From Sphingomonas citri (GTDB lineage Bacteria > Pseudomonadota > Alphaproteobacteria > Sphingomonadales > Sphingomonadaceae), in NCBI RefSeq assembly GCF_019429485.1, contig NZ_JAHXZN010000001.1, forward strand, positions 1,724,022 to 1,788,021: 64,000 bases of DNA. Direction: 5' to 3'. The translations under genes were made by a program, and so were the position numbers. The notes below the pieces were generated by a model that was not told the DNA's origin, made no database searches, and saw nothing but the letters and a program-made list of their open reading frames with translations. Position 1 is the first letter of the stretch. Every line of letters begins with the position of its first letter. This document shows positions 19,392-27,139 of the stretch, one piece after another.

Positions 19392-19841
19392 TCAGCCCAG
19401 CGCACGCGCCGCCTCCAGCACCTCCTCGGCATGGCCCGGCACCTTCACCTTGCGCCACGCGCGCACCAGCCGACCGTCGGGGCCGTAGAGGAAGGTGGCG
19501 CGCTCGATCCCCATATAAGTGCGGCCGTACATCTGCCGCTCGCCCCACACGCCGAACGCCTCGGTGACGCTGCCGTCGAGGTCACTGCCGAGCGGGATGC
19601 CGAGCCCGTGGCGCGCAATGAACTTGTTGTGCTTGGCGACGGTGTCGCGCGAGATGCCGATGATCGACGCGCCCGCGGCGGCGAAGCGGCTCGCCAGCGC
19701 GGAGAAGTCGAGCGCCTCATGGGTGCAGCCGGGCGTGTCGTCCTTGGGATAGAAATAGACGATCAGCGGTCGCGGCAGGTCGCGCAGCCTCAGCGGCGCG
19801 CCGTCGGTGCCGGTCACGGTGACGTCGGGGATGGTGTCCAC
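19392..19841 (-). CDS. bcp: Peroxiredoxin of the Bcp/PrxQ type
   Basis: A 149-residue thiol peroxidase that reduces peroxides using thioredoxin-like reductants. The peroxidatic Cys39 lies in YPKDDTPGCTHEALDF. The resolving Cys usually five residues later in PrxQ proteins is absent (HEAL instead), so it works as a 1-Cys type or with a more distant thiol; no other Cys exists in the protein. The start GTG 19841 has GGAGAG six bases upstream and overlaps the end of glnE by 28 bp, implying co-transcription. Confidence 0.92.
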   Translation of the reverse strand: MDTIPDVTVTGTDGAPLRLRDLPRPLIVYFYPKDDTPGCTHEALDFSALASRFAAAGASIIGISRDTVAKHNKFIARHGLGIPLGSDLDGSVTEAFGVWGERQMYGRTYMGIERATFLYGPDGRLVRAWRKVKVPGHAEEVLEAARALG

Positions 19842-22468
19842 GCGATACTCTCCTGCCACTGGGCGGCGACGCTCTCGCGCACCCGGTCCAGCGTGGCAAG
19901 CAGCGTTTCCCAGTCGGGCAGCATCACCGCACGCGCGATCAGCGCGCGGGTCGCCGCCGCGCCGGGCTCCTGCGCGTCGGGCGCGACCAACCGTCCGGTC
20001 ACCAGCAGCCGGGCGAGCAGCGCGTAAGCGTCGCGCATCGCCGGCGCGAGCGCGCCCTCGGCCACCAGCGCGTCGATCGCGACGCTCAGCCGCGGGTCGA
20101 AGCCGCACCGCCGCGTCAGTTGGGTGACGTGCACCGCGAACTCCAGGTCGACCAGCCCGCCCGGCAGCAGCTTGGCATCGAGCGGCCCCTGCGGCGGCTT
20201 GTGCCGCGCGATCTCGGCGCGCATCTCGGCCGCCTCGGCGGGCACGTCGCGCACCGGCCGCTCGCCCGCCAGCACCGCGGCGACGATCGCCGCCACCGCG
20301 GCGCGCGCGTCATCTGAGCCGAAGACGGCGCGCGCGCGGGTCAGCGCCATATGCTCCCAGGTCCACGCTTCCTCGCGCTGGTAGCGAGCGAAACTGTCGA
20401 GGCTGACCACCAGCGGACCCTGCGCGCCCGAGGGCCGCAGCCGCGTGTCGACCGGGTAGAGCGGCCCCGCCGCGGTCGGCACCGACAAAGCCGCGGTGAC
20501 CCGCTGCGCCAGCCGCGTGAAATAGAGCGTCGCGCCGAGCGGCTTGGCGCCGTCAGACTCGGCGGTGAAGTCGCCGGTGAAGAGATAGATCAGGTCGAGG
20601 TCGGAGGCGTGGGTGAGCGCCATCCCGCCCATCCGGCCGAGCGCGAGGATGACGAGCTCGCCGCCGGGTACGCGACCGTGCGCGCGCTCGAACTCGGCCG
20701 CGGCGGCGCTCGCCAGCGTCTCGATCGCTGCCTCGGCGACGCGCGCATAGCCGGCCGCGACGTCGAGCGGGTCGGCCGCCCCGGCGACGATCTGCGCGCC
20801 GAGCGCGAACCTTTTGTCGCCGACGACCCGCCGCACGTGATCGAGGAGCGCCTCATAATCCGCCCCCTCCTCCACGGCGCGCATCTCCGCCGCCAGCGCG
20901 GCGATCTCGCCGACGGATGCGAAGGCGCTCGCGTCGATCAGGCCGTCGAGCAGGTCGGGGCGGCGCGCCAGCTCGTCGGCGAGGGTCGGTGCGTGGCTGA
21001 GCAACTCGGCCAGCAGCGAGGTGAGTGCCGGGCGCGCCTCGAGGAGGCGGAAGACGTTCACCGCGCTCGGCAATCGCTCGAACAGCCGGTCGAGGCGGTT
21101 GAGCGCGACCGCGGGCACCGGCGCTTGCGCCAGCGCGCCGACCAGCGCCGGCAGCACCGCCTCGAGCGCGCTCTGCGCCGCCGCCGAGCGCAGCGCGGGA
21201 TAACGCCCCTCGCGCCAGGCCGCGACGCGACGCACCGCGTCCTCGGCATCGGCGAAACCGGCCTCGCTCAGCGTGTCGCCCAGCCGCGCCGGGTCGAACG
21301 GCAGACCCGCCGCGGAGACGGGGGCGAGCCGGTCGAACGCCGCCGCGACGCGCTCGACCTGTGGCGCGAGCAGCGCGAGCAGCGCCGCGCCGTCGTCGAG
21401 GCCGTGCAGCCGCGCGACCCGGTCGAGCGACTCGCCCGCGGGCAGCGCGTGGGTCTGGCGGTCGTCGATCATCTGGACGCGGTGCTCGATCGTGCGCAGC
21501 AGCGTGTAGGCGTCCGCCAGCGCGGCGGCGTCCGCGGCGTCGATCCGCCCCGCGCGGGCGAGGGCGGCGAGCGCGTCGCGGGTCGCCGGCGCGCGCAGCG
21601 ACGGGTCGCGGCCGCCGTGGATCAGCTGGTGGATCTGCGCGAAGAACTCGATCTCGCGGATGCCGCCGCGGCCGCGCTTGAGGTCGAAGTTGGGGCCGAA
21701 CGCCTGGCCCTGCGCGTGATGGTCGCGGATGCGGCGCGTGATGTCGAGGATCTCGCCGACCGCGCCGAAATCGAGGCTGCGCCGCCACACGAAGGGACGG
21801 ATCGCCTCGACGAAGCGGGCGCCCAGCGCGCGGTCGCCCGCCGCCACGCGTGCGCGGATAAAGGCGGCGCGCTCCCACGGCAGCGCCTGCGACTCATAGT
21901 AACTGATCGCGGCGTCGATCGGGATCGCGATCGGTGTGACCTCGGGCGAGGGGCGCAGCCGCAGGTCGACGCGCAGCACATGGCCGTCGGCGTCACGCGC
22001 CTGGAGCAGCTCGAGCACCCGCCGGCCGACTCGCACTGCCGCGTCGGCGACGTCCTCGCGGGCGCGACACGGCAGGGTCGCGGGATCGTAGAGAAAGATC
22101 GGGTCGATGTCGGACGAGTAGTTGAGTTCGCGGCTGCCCTGTTTGCCCAGCGCGATCGCGACGAAGCCGCGCGGCGCGGCGTCCGGCGTGCGCTCGGCGA
22201 TCGCGCCGGCGACGGCGCGATCCAGGGCTGAGTCCGCGAAGTCGGTGAGCCGCGCGGTGACGGCGGTGAGGTCGAGCGCGCCGGCGAGATCGCCCAGCGC
22301 CACATCGAGCGCGAGCGCACGCCGCTCGAGCCGCAGCTGCCGCGCGAGCGGCAGATCGGGGAGCGAGAGTGCGTCGGCGGTAGCGGTCTCGCGCTGGAGC
22401 AGGGTGTGCAGGAACGGCGCATATCGTTCCGCCCGCCGGCGCGCCTCGTCGAACCGGAGAGTCATCAT
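19814..22468 (-). CDS. glnE: Bifunctional glutamine synthetase adenylyltransferase/deadenylylase
   Basis: An 884-residue enzyme that adds and removes AMP on GlnA in response to PII. Two nucleotidyltransferase domains are evident: N-terminal GSRELNYSSDIDPIFLYD (deadenylylase site, about residue 110-130) and central GRMGGMALTHASDLDLIYLF (adenylylase site, about residue 605-625). Each is followed by helical bundle regions. Length is slightly below the E. coli enzyme (946), as is usual in alphaproteobacteria. bcp follows with overlap. Confidence 0.96.
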   Translation of the reverse strand: MMTLRFDEARRRAERYAPFLHTLLQRETATADALSLPDLPLARQLRLERRALALDVALGDLAGALDLTAVTARLTDFADSALDRAVAGAIAERTPDAAPRGFVAIALGKQGSRELNYSSDIDPIFLYDPATLPCRAREDVADAAVRVGRRVLELLQARDADGHVLRVDLRLRPSPEVTPIAIPIDAAISYYESQALPWERAAFIRARVAAGDRALGARFVEAIRPFVWRRSLDFGAVGEILDITRRIRDHHAQGQAFGPNFDLKRGRGGIREIEFFAQIHQLIHGGRDPSLRAPATRDALAALARAGRIDAADAAALADAYTLLRTIEHRVQMIDDRQTHALPAGESLDRVARLHGLDDGAALLALLAPQVERVAAAFDRLAPVSAAGLPFDPARLGDTLSEAGFADAEDAVRRVAAWREGRYPALRSAAAQSALEAVLPALVGALAQAPVPAVALNRLDRLFERLPSAVNVFRLLEARPALTSLLAELLSHAPTLADELARRPDLLDGLIDASAFASVGEIAALAAEMRAVEEGADYEALLDHVRRVVGDKRFALGAQIVAGAADPLDVAAGYARVAEAAIETLASAAAAEFERAHGRVPGGELVILALGRMGGMALTHASDLDLIYLFTGDFTAESDGAKPLGATLYFTRLAQRVTAALSVPTAAGPLYPVDTRLRPSGAQGPLVVSLDSFARYQREEAWTWEHMALTRARAVFGSDDARAAVAAIVAAVLAGERPVRDVPAEAAEMRAEIARHKPPQGPLDAKLLPGGLVDLEFAVHVTQLTRRCGFDPRLSVAIDALVAEGALAPAMRDAYALLARLLVTGRLVAPDAQEPGAAATRALIARAVMLPDWETLLATLDRVRESVAAQWQESIAWTPSPTSP

Positions 22469-22504
22469 GTCGAAACCTAAGCCGGGGTCGCACGTTGCCG
22501 CAAC

Positions 22505-22678
22505 ATGGTAGCAGACCTTCCTTCCTCATCCAGCGGCCCCCGCGGCGATTATGTCGTGCGCGCGCCGCAGGCCGGGGACGTGCTGGCGGGATCGCTGCGC
22601 GCGGCCTATCGCCGCGACAAGGCGCTGCCGAGCGACATGGCGCACCTGCTATCGAAGCTAGGTGGCGGCGCGCACTGA
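22505..22678 (+). CDS. NepR-like small protein (second anti-sigma candidate)
   Basis: A 57-residue protein from ATG 22505. Residues about 27-52 read LAGSLRAAYRRDKALPSDMA followed by HLLSKLG. This fits the NepR core pattern LRxxYxx(x)...(V/L)PDxxxxLLxKL that contacts EcfG and PhyR, including the central Pro. The canonical nepR at 25292 shares the same spacing. It is 290 bp from the convergent end of ecfG. I see no EcfG promoter in front of it. Function as a second anti-sigma factor or PhyR competitor is inference; a start upstream of the ATG is not available. Confidence 0.55.
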   Translation: MVADLPSSSSGPRGDYVVRAPQAGDVLAGSLRAAYRRDKALPSDMAHLLSKLGGGAH

Positions 22679-22742
22679 CCGAGGCTTCATCGTTCGACGT
22701 GGCGGCGCGGTCAGGAAGAGACGTTTCGCCCTACATCGCGGC

Positions 22743-22922
22743 GTCATCCTGAACTCGTTCCAGGATCTACTTCTCCGTACGCGAGGCGTGGCATAGGATC
22801 CGCTAGCGATCGTGACGCGAGCCAACGCCGGTTGGAAGAATTTGTATCGGATGGCGCGTGGCGGGCGAGATCGAACTGTCTCGCCCGCGGCGCAGTGGAT
22901 TCTGAGACAAGCCCAGGATGAC
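22743..22922. repeat. Type A palindrome with an internal perfect 10-bp hairpin
   Basis: Outer arms GTCATCCTGAACTCGTTCCA (22743-) and the partner ending at 22922 (AAGCCCAGGATGAC) enclose about 125 bp. Inside, GCGGGCGAGA (22861-22870) pairs perfectly with TCTCGCCCGC (22879-22888) over an eight-base loop. The unit lies between convergent nepR-like and ecfG genes and may end both transcripts. No U-run follows the inner hairpin. Confidence 0.65.
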
Positions 22923-22967
22923 GGCATCTTGAACAAGAGCGTCAGCTTCCCGCCCGAATACCCACCC

Positions 22968-23615
22968 TCAGGCGTCGCGGTCGCGGCTCAGCTCGTCCAC
23001 CTCGTTCATGATCGAGTCCAGCGTGGTGCGGTCGCCGCTCACCTCATGGTCGCGGCGCGACGAGAGCGCGCCATCGGTCATCAGCGCCTCGAGCGCGACA
23101 CGACCGCGCGCGACGCGGCTCTTGATCGTGCCGACCGCCACGCCGCAGATCTCAGCGGCTTCCTCATAGGCGAAGCCGCCCGCGCCGACGAGGATCAGCG
23201 CCTCGCGCTGTGGCTGCGGCAGATGCATCAGTGCGCGCTGCATGTCGGCGAGCTCGACGTGCTTGTCCTGGCTGGCAGGCGCGGCGAGCACGCGGTCGGC
23301 GACCAGATCGTCCCATTCGCCCTTGAAGCGCGCGCGGCGCATCTGGCTGAGGAAAAGGTTGCGCAGGATGATGAAGGTCCAGGCGCGCATGTTCGTGCCC
23401 GCCTGGAAGCGCTTGCGCGCCGCCCACGCCTTGAGCAGCGTTTCCTGCACCAGGTCATCGGCGAGATCGCGGTTGCCCGAGAGCGAGCGGCCGAACGCAC
23501 GCAGATGCGGGATCACGAGCGCGAGCTGTTTCTTGAACTCGGGATCCGACAGCGCGACATATTCCGTCGGCGCCGGGGCCGACGCCTCGTTCCCATGCGA
23601 GGGTGATTGGGTCAT
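22968..23615 (-). CDS. ecfG: EcfG-family RNA polymerase sigma factor (general stress response)
   Basis: A 215-residue ECF15-type sigma. Region 2 runs from about residue 40 (FGRSLSGNRDLADDLVQETL then KAWAARKRF, with MRAWTFIILRNLFL). Region 4 contains LPQPQREALILVGAGGFAYE and VAVGTIKSRVARGR, the recognition helix. It reads the GGAAC-N16/17-CGTT promoters. ATG 23615 has GGAG five bases upstream; an in-frame ATG at 23723 would add 36 low-complexity residues and is less likely. A C-terminal extension beyond region 4 (about 30 residues) is present. phyR lies upstream on the same strand. Confidence 0.95.
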   Translation of the reverse strand: MTQSPSHGNEASAPAPTEYVALSDPEFKKQLALVIPHLRAFGRSLSGNRDLADDLVQETLLKAWAARKRFQAGTNMRAWTFIILRNLFLSQMRRARFKGEWDDLVADRVLAAPASQDKHVELADMQRALMHLPQPQREALILVGAGGFAYEEAAEICGVAVGTIKSRVARGRVALEALMTDGALSSRRDHEVSGDRTTLDSIMNEVDELSRDRDA

Positions 23616-23727
23616 GCCGCTCCGTCGTGCTGGCGCGGCGCCGTCCTGGCGCTCGTCCGAGGCTGGAAGATAGGTATCGGCCGGCCGGTTGGCCAGCCCA
23701 TCACGCACCACTTGTTCGAGCATCGCG

Positions 23728-23865
23728 TCAGGACAGCAGGATGGCGGCGAAGACCACTACGATCAGCACCAGCGACGCCGCGAGGATGTAGCGAGTCATG
23801 CCCGGCGTGCTGCCGGCGCGGGCCTCGTCGGTCTCGAGATGAACTCGATCATTGTCGTCTGCCAT
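23728..23865 (-). CDS. Small single-pass membrane protein between phyR and ecfG (45 residues)
   Basis: It reads MADDNDRVHLETDEARAGST, then PGMTRY and a hydrophobic helix ILAASLVLIVVVFAAILLS at the very C-terminus. The topology predicted is an acidic N-terminus in the cytoplasm with one helix. Proteins with a similar Asp/Arg/Thr-rich head and terminal helix are, to my memory, common in sphingomonads without known function. Its stop lies only 112 bp upstream of the ecfG start on the same strand, so it may share the ecfG transcript. No strong ribosome site is visible. Confidence 0.6.
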   Translation of the reverse strand: MADDNDRVHLETDEARAGSTPGMTRYILAASLVLIVVVFAAILLS

Positions 23866-24030
23866 GAGGCCTCAACGCGGTTCGACCGTTTTGGGTCCGT
23901 AAGGATGGGAACAAGTCGCGGGGGCGGTTGGCGTCTCTATACGGCACCGGCAACTGCGGGGCGGCGTCGTCATTCAGCCGGCCCGACAGCGCTTGAACTC
24001 ATCGCGAGTCGCTGCTCCCGGCACCCCCCC

Positions 24031-24125
24031 GTCATTGCCGCGAAGGCGGGAATCCAGACGCGCCGAGGTCAGCGATGGAGTCGCGCCGGTCGCGCGTCTG
24101 GATCTCTGCCTCCGCAGGGATGACG
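24031..24125. repeat. Extragenic palindromic element (type B) in a 373-bp gap
   Basis: The left arm GTCATTGCCGCGAAGGCGGG plus AATCCAGACGCGC pairs with GCGCGTCTGGAT, CCGCAGGGATGAC on the right. The gap 23866-24238 between phyR and the small membrane protein gene otherwise shows no gene. The same type occurs at 39021-39116. Confidence 0.7.
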
Positions 24126-24238
24126 TCTCGTGGGTGAGGAGGCGGCGCTCCCTCAACTCTTGCGATGGGTCGTGGCAGCCACCGGCGCGCAGACCGCGCG
24201 CGGCGAAGGGCGCGTCAGCGCCCCCGCCGCCCACTCCC

Positions 24239-25033
24239 TCACGCCGGGACGGTGGTCTCGTCGAAGAACAGCGCCTGGCTGATCGCCGCCTTCACCGTCG
24301 AGCGCTGGAACGGCTTGGTGATCAGGAAGGTCGGCTCGGGCCGCTCGCCGGTGAGCAGCCGCTCGGGGAAAGCGGTGATGAAGATCACCGGCACGTTGAA
24401 CTCGGCGAGGATGTCCTTCACCGCGTCGATCCCGGAGCTGTCGTCGGCGAGCTGGATGTCGGCCAGCACCAGGCCGGGACGATCCTCCATCGCCAGCGCC
24501 ACCGCTTCGTCGCGGGTCACCGCCACGCCGGTGACCTCATGGCCAAGGTCGCGCACGATCGACTCGATGTCCATCGCGATGATCGGCTCGTCCTCGATGA
24601 TCAACACGCGCGCGCGCGTCTGCTTCTCGATCTCGGCGAGCGCCTCGGCCACCAGCGAGTCGACCTCGGACGGCTCGACCTCGATCAGGTAGGCCGCGTC
24701 CTCGGGCGTGAAGCCCTCCATGGCGGTGAGCAGCAGTGCCTGGCGCGACAGCGGCGTCATCCGCGACAGCCGCGCGCGTGCCACCGCCTCCTGCTCCTCG
24801 GCCGGCTCGCTGCTCTCGACCTCGTCGAAATTGGCCGAGTTCCAGATCGCCTGGAAGGTACGGTAGAGACCGAGCCGCGGATCGACGTCGCGCGGGAACT
24901 GATCCGGCGCCGCCACGATCGCCTCCAGCGTCGCGCGGACGTAGCGGTCGCCCTGCGCCTGGCTCCCGGTCAGCGCGCGGCCGTAGCGGCGCAGGAACGG
25001 AAGATGCGGCGCGAGTTGTTGTCCGAGCGACAT
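24239..25033 (-). CDS. phyR: PhyR anti-anti-sigma response regulator
   Basis: A 264-residue master switch of the general stress response. The N-terminal sigma-like domain (residues about 1-135, LPFLRRYGRALTGSQAQGDR and LSRMTPLSRQALLLTAMEGF) mimics EcfG. The receiver (about 142-260) has Glu147/Asp148 (IIEDEP), phospho-acceptor Asp192 (LADIQLAD) and Lys240 (ITKPF), plus the FATGUY-type stretch TAFPERLLTGERPEP. When phosphorylated it binds NepR and frees EcfG. ATG 25033 has GGAGGG nine bases upstream. It is divergent from nepR-phyP. Confidence 0.97.
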   Translation of the reverse strand: MSLGQQLAPHLPFLRRYGRALTGSQAQGDRYVRATLEAIVAAPDQFPRDVDPRLGLYRTFQAIWNSANFDEVESSEPAEEQEAVARARLSRMTPLSRQALLLTAMEGFTPEDAAYLIEVEPSEVDSLVAEALAEIEKQTRARVLIIEDEPIIAMDIESIVRDLGHEVTGVAVTRDEAVALAMEDRPGLVLADIQLADDSSGIDAVKDILAEFNVPVIFITAFPERLLTGERPEPTFLITKPFQRSTVKAAISQALFFDETTVPA

Positions 25034-25158
25034 GTGTAGAAAGCCCTCCCTCACGGCATGGCGCGATTGCGCCGCCGCGTGTCGTGATACCCGTCGTGGA
25101 CGGTGCGCAACCGTGGCAATAAGTTCCCCCCGGCCGGCGATTTTCGTCGCACGGCGGG

Positions 25159-25184
25159 GGAACCATCGAGGGGCTATTTGGTTT
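25159..25184 (+). promoter_or_regulatory. EcfG-type promoter driving nepR-phyP
   Basis: GGAAC at 25159-25163, 16 bases, then GGTT at 25180-25183 (GTTT at 25181-25184 gives 17). This matches the alphaproteobacterial EcfG consensus GGAAC-N16/17-CGTT with one substitution. It points at nepR, whose start lies 108 bases further on, implying autoregulation of the stress locus. Confidence 0.7.
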
Positions 25185-25291
25185 CATCCGGCGAGCGCGG
25201 CCAACCGTGCCAGCAGCATATGGATGTTCCATCGTGTTCCGCTCGACCCGCCCAGCGGTCGCTGGGGCCGGGTTGTCTTGGGGGGTAAGCG

Positions 25292-25450
25292 TTGACGTCG
25301 GACAAGAAAGCGCCGGAGAAGCCGAAGAAGGGCACCGTCGCGCACTCGAAGAATCGGGACATGGGTTCGGCGTTGCGCTCCGTCTATCAGAAGACCGTCG
25401 AGGAAAGCGTGCCGGACGATCTCCTTTCCCTGCTCGGCAAGCTTGACTGA
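25292..25450 (+). CDS. nepR: NepR anti-sigma factor
   Basis: A 52-residue protein that holds EcfG inactive until phosphorylated PhyR displaces it. After a Lys-rich disordered head (SDKKAPEKPKKG), the core reads MGSALRSVYQKTVEESVPDD followed by LLSLLGKLD: two short helices split by the conserved Pro. The start is TTG 25292 following a GGGGGG stretch; the internal ATG at 25361 would leave only the core. phyP starts five bases after the stop, so the two are one operon under the EcfG-type promoter. Confidence 0.93.
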   Translation: MTSDKKAPEKPKKGTVAHSKNRDMGSALRSVYQKTVEESVPDDLLSLLGKLD

Positions 25451-25455
25451 CCGAG

Positions 25456-27066
25456 GTGGCGGCGACCGGAGCCGCTGACGCCCCGCTTCCGCCCGCGGGG
25501 CGGGGCGAGTTCGTCGGCCGCTGGCCGACGGGCGCCAAGCTCTTTCTGATCCTCAGCATCGCGCTGCTGCCGCTGGCGCTGATCGCGATCTTCGCCACGC
25601 TGCGCGTCACCCAGATTGCCGACACCGAACTGCGCTCGCACCTGCGCGTCGCCGCCGCCGAGTCGAGCCGCGCCATCGCGATCGAGCTGGTCGGCGACAT
25701 GACAGCGCTGCGCGTCGCGGTCGACGCGCTCACCGCCGATCGCGGGGACGCGCCGAGCTGCGCACGCGCGCAGGGCGTGTTCGCGCAGCAGTCGGCGGCG
25801 GGCACCAGCTTCGTCATCCTCGATCGTCGCGGCCGGCCGATCTGCGGCGAGCCCTTCCCCGGCGCCGCCGCCTTCGCGCGCCAGTCCGATCCAGCGGTGG
25901 TCAGCGCGCGGCTGATCGACGGTGCGGCGGGCGGGCGGCGCGGGCTGATGCTGCGCATCGCGGGTCGTGCCAACGGGATCAGCGCGGCGGCCTATTTTCC
26001 CGCCGCCTTCCTCCAGCAGCTCAGCCGGCCGAGCGGCTTCGCGCTCGACTATGGCTCGACGCTGACGCTCGGCAACCAGCGGCTGGAGCTCGACCCGCTG
26101 GCGCGCGAGAGCGCGTTCGAGCGGCGCGAGGCGGCGCGCAACGATCTGGCCGTCGCCGGGCTGGCTCTAGAGATGCAGGTGCGCAGCGCACCGATCAGCT
26201 CACCGCTGCTGATCGCGCTGGCGCTACCGCTGCTGATGTGGGCGCTGGCGGCGGCGATCAGCTGGTTCGTGGTCGATCGCCTGCTGATCGCGCCGCTGCG
26301 CGCGTTGCGGGGCAGCATCGCGGCTTATGCTCCCGGCGACCAGCCCGACCCGGCGATGCTGCGCGCGCTGCCGGCGCAGGAGATCCGCGACCTTGGCGAC
26401 ACGTTCCGCGCGCTCAGCCGCACCGTCGCGCTGCACGAGGCCGGCCTCGCCGAGGGGTTGGTGCGCCAGACCAAGCTGACGCGCGAGGTGCACCATCGCG
26501 TCAAGAACAACCTGCAGGTGATCTCGAGCCTGATCAACTTCCACGCGCGCGGCGCGCGCAGCGCGGAGGCGACCCAGGCCTATGCCTCGATCCAGCGCCG
26601 TGTCGACGCGCTCGCGGTGGTCCACCGTTATCACTTCGCCGAGATGGAAGAGAATCGCGGCGTGGGTCTGCGCTCGGTGCTGGGCGAGCTGGCCTCAAGC
26701 ATCCGCGCGACCGCGCCCGAGGGCACGCGCATCGGCATCGTGCTCGACATCGACCCCTTCTACGTCACCCAGGACGTGGCAGTGGCTGTTGCCTTCCTCG
26801 TGACCGAGCTGGTTGAGCTGGCGATGACCTGCGCGCCCGAGGCGCAGCTGCGCATCTCGCTGAAGCCCGTCGCGGGTACGGCGGAGAGGGCGATGCTGCG
26901 GCTGTCGTCGCGCGCGCTGGTCGACAGCGATGTGCTGCGCGACGGCCTCGGCCACCGCTACGGCCGCGTGATCGAGGGGCTGACCCGTCAGCTGCGCTCG
27001 TCGCTGCAACACGACCCGCTCTCGGGTGCCTATGAGATCGCGGTCGCGGTGACCGGCAGCGAGTGA
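25456..27066 (+). CDS. phyP: PhyP-like HisKA_2 sensor protein with degenerate ATPase domain
   Basis: A 536-residue membrane protein. Helices lie near residues 28-50 and 253-277, enclosing a periplasmic sensor domain. A HAMP-like linker leads to the HisKA_2 helix EVHHRVKNNLQVISSLINFH (His346/His347 intact). The ATPase region has lost key residues: the N-box reads TELVELAM where NELVTNAL is usual, and the D-G-x-G box reads SSRALVDS. It should therefore not be an efficient kinase. In Sphingomonas melonis the protein at this locus, PhyP, acts as a PhyR phosphatase and negative regulator; position and the decay seen here fit that. Confidence 0.85.
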   Translation: MAATGAADAPLPPAGRGEFVGRWPTGAKLFLILSIALLPLALIAIFATLRVTQIADTELRSHLRVAAAESSRAIAIELVGDMTALRVAVDALTADRGDAPSCARAQGVFAQQSAAGTSFVILDRRGRPICGEPFPGAAAFARQSDPAVVSARLIDGAAGGRRGLMLRIAGRANGISAAAYFPAAFLQQLSRPSGFALDYGSTLTLGNQRLELDPLARESAFERREAARNDLAVAGLALEMQVRSAPISSPLLIALALPLLMWALAAAISWFVVDRLLIAPLRALRGSIAAYAPGDQPDPAMLRALPAQEIRDLGDTFRALSRTVALHEAGLAEGLVRQTKLTREVHHRVKNNLQVISSLINFHARGARSAEATQAYASIQRRVDALAVVHRYHFAEMEENRGVGLRSVLGELASSIRATAPEGTRIGIVLDIDPFYVTQDVAVAVAFLVTELVELAMTCAPEAQLRISLKPVAGTAERAMLRLSSRALVDSDVLRDGLGHRYGRVIEGLTRQLRSSLQHDPLSGAYEIAVAVTGSE

Positions 27067-27108
27067 GAGCGGCCCTTCGAAAGCTTTGGAAAATAATGCC
27101 GCGGCAGC

Positions 27109-27133
27109 GGAACCGATCGTAGGAAGGTCCGTT
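27109..27133 (+). promoter_or_regulatory. Perfect EcfG-type promoter upstream of the C-rich RNA
   Basis: GGAAC at 27109-27113, exactly 16 bases, then CGTT at 27130-27133: the full EcfG consensus. It begins 42 bases after the phyP stop. Transcription should start near 27140, immediately before the two-hairpin element, with no open reading frame supported in that span. Confidence 0.75.
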
Positions 27134-27139
27134 CAGCAA

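Noticed and set aside
23907..23930. GGAAC followed by GGTT near the phyR-ecfG gap
   Set aside because: Spacing is only 13-14 bases and no gene follows in that direction.
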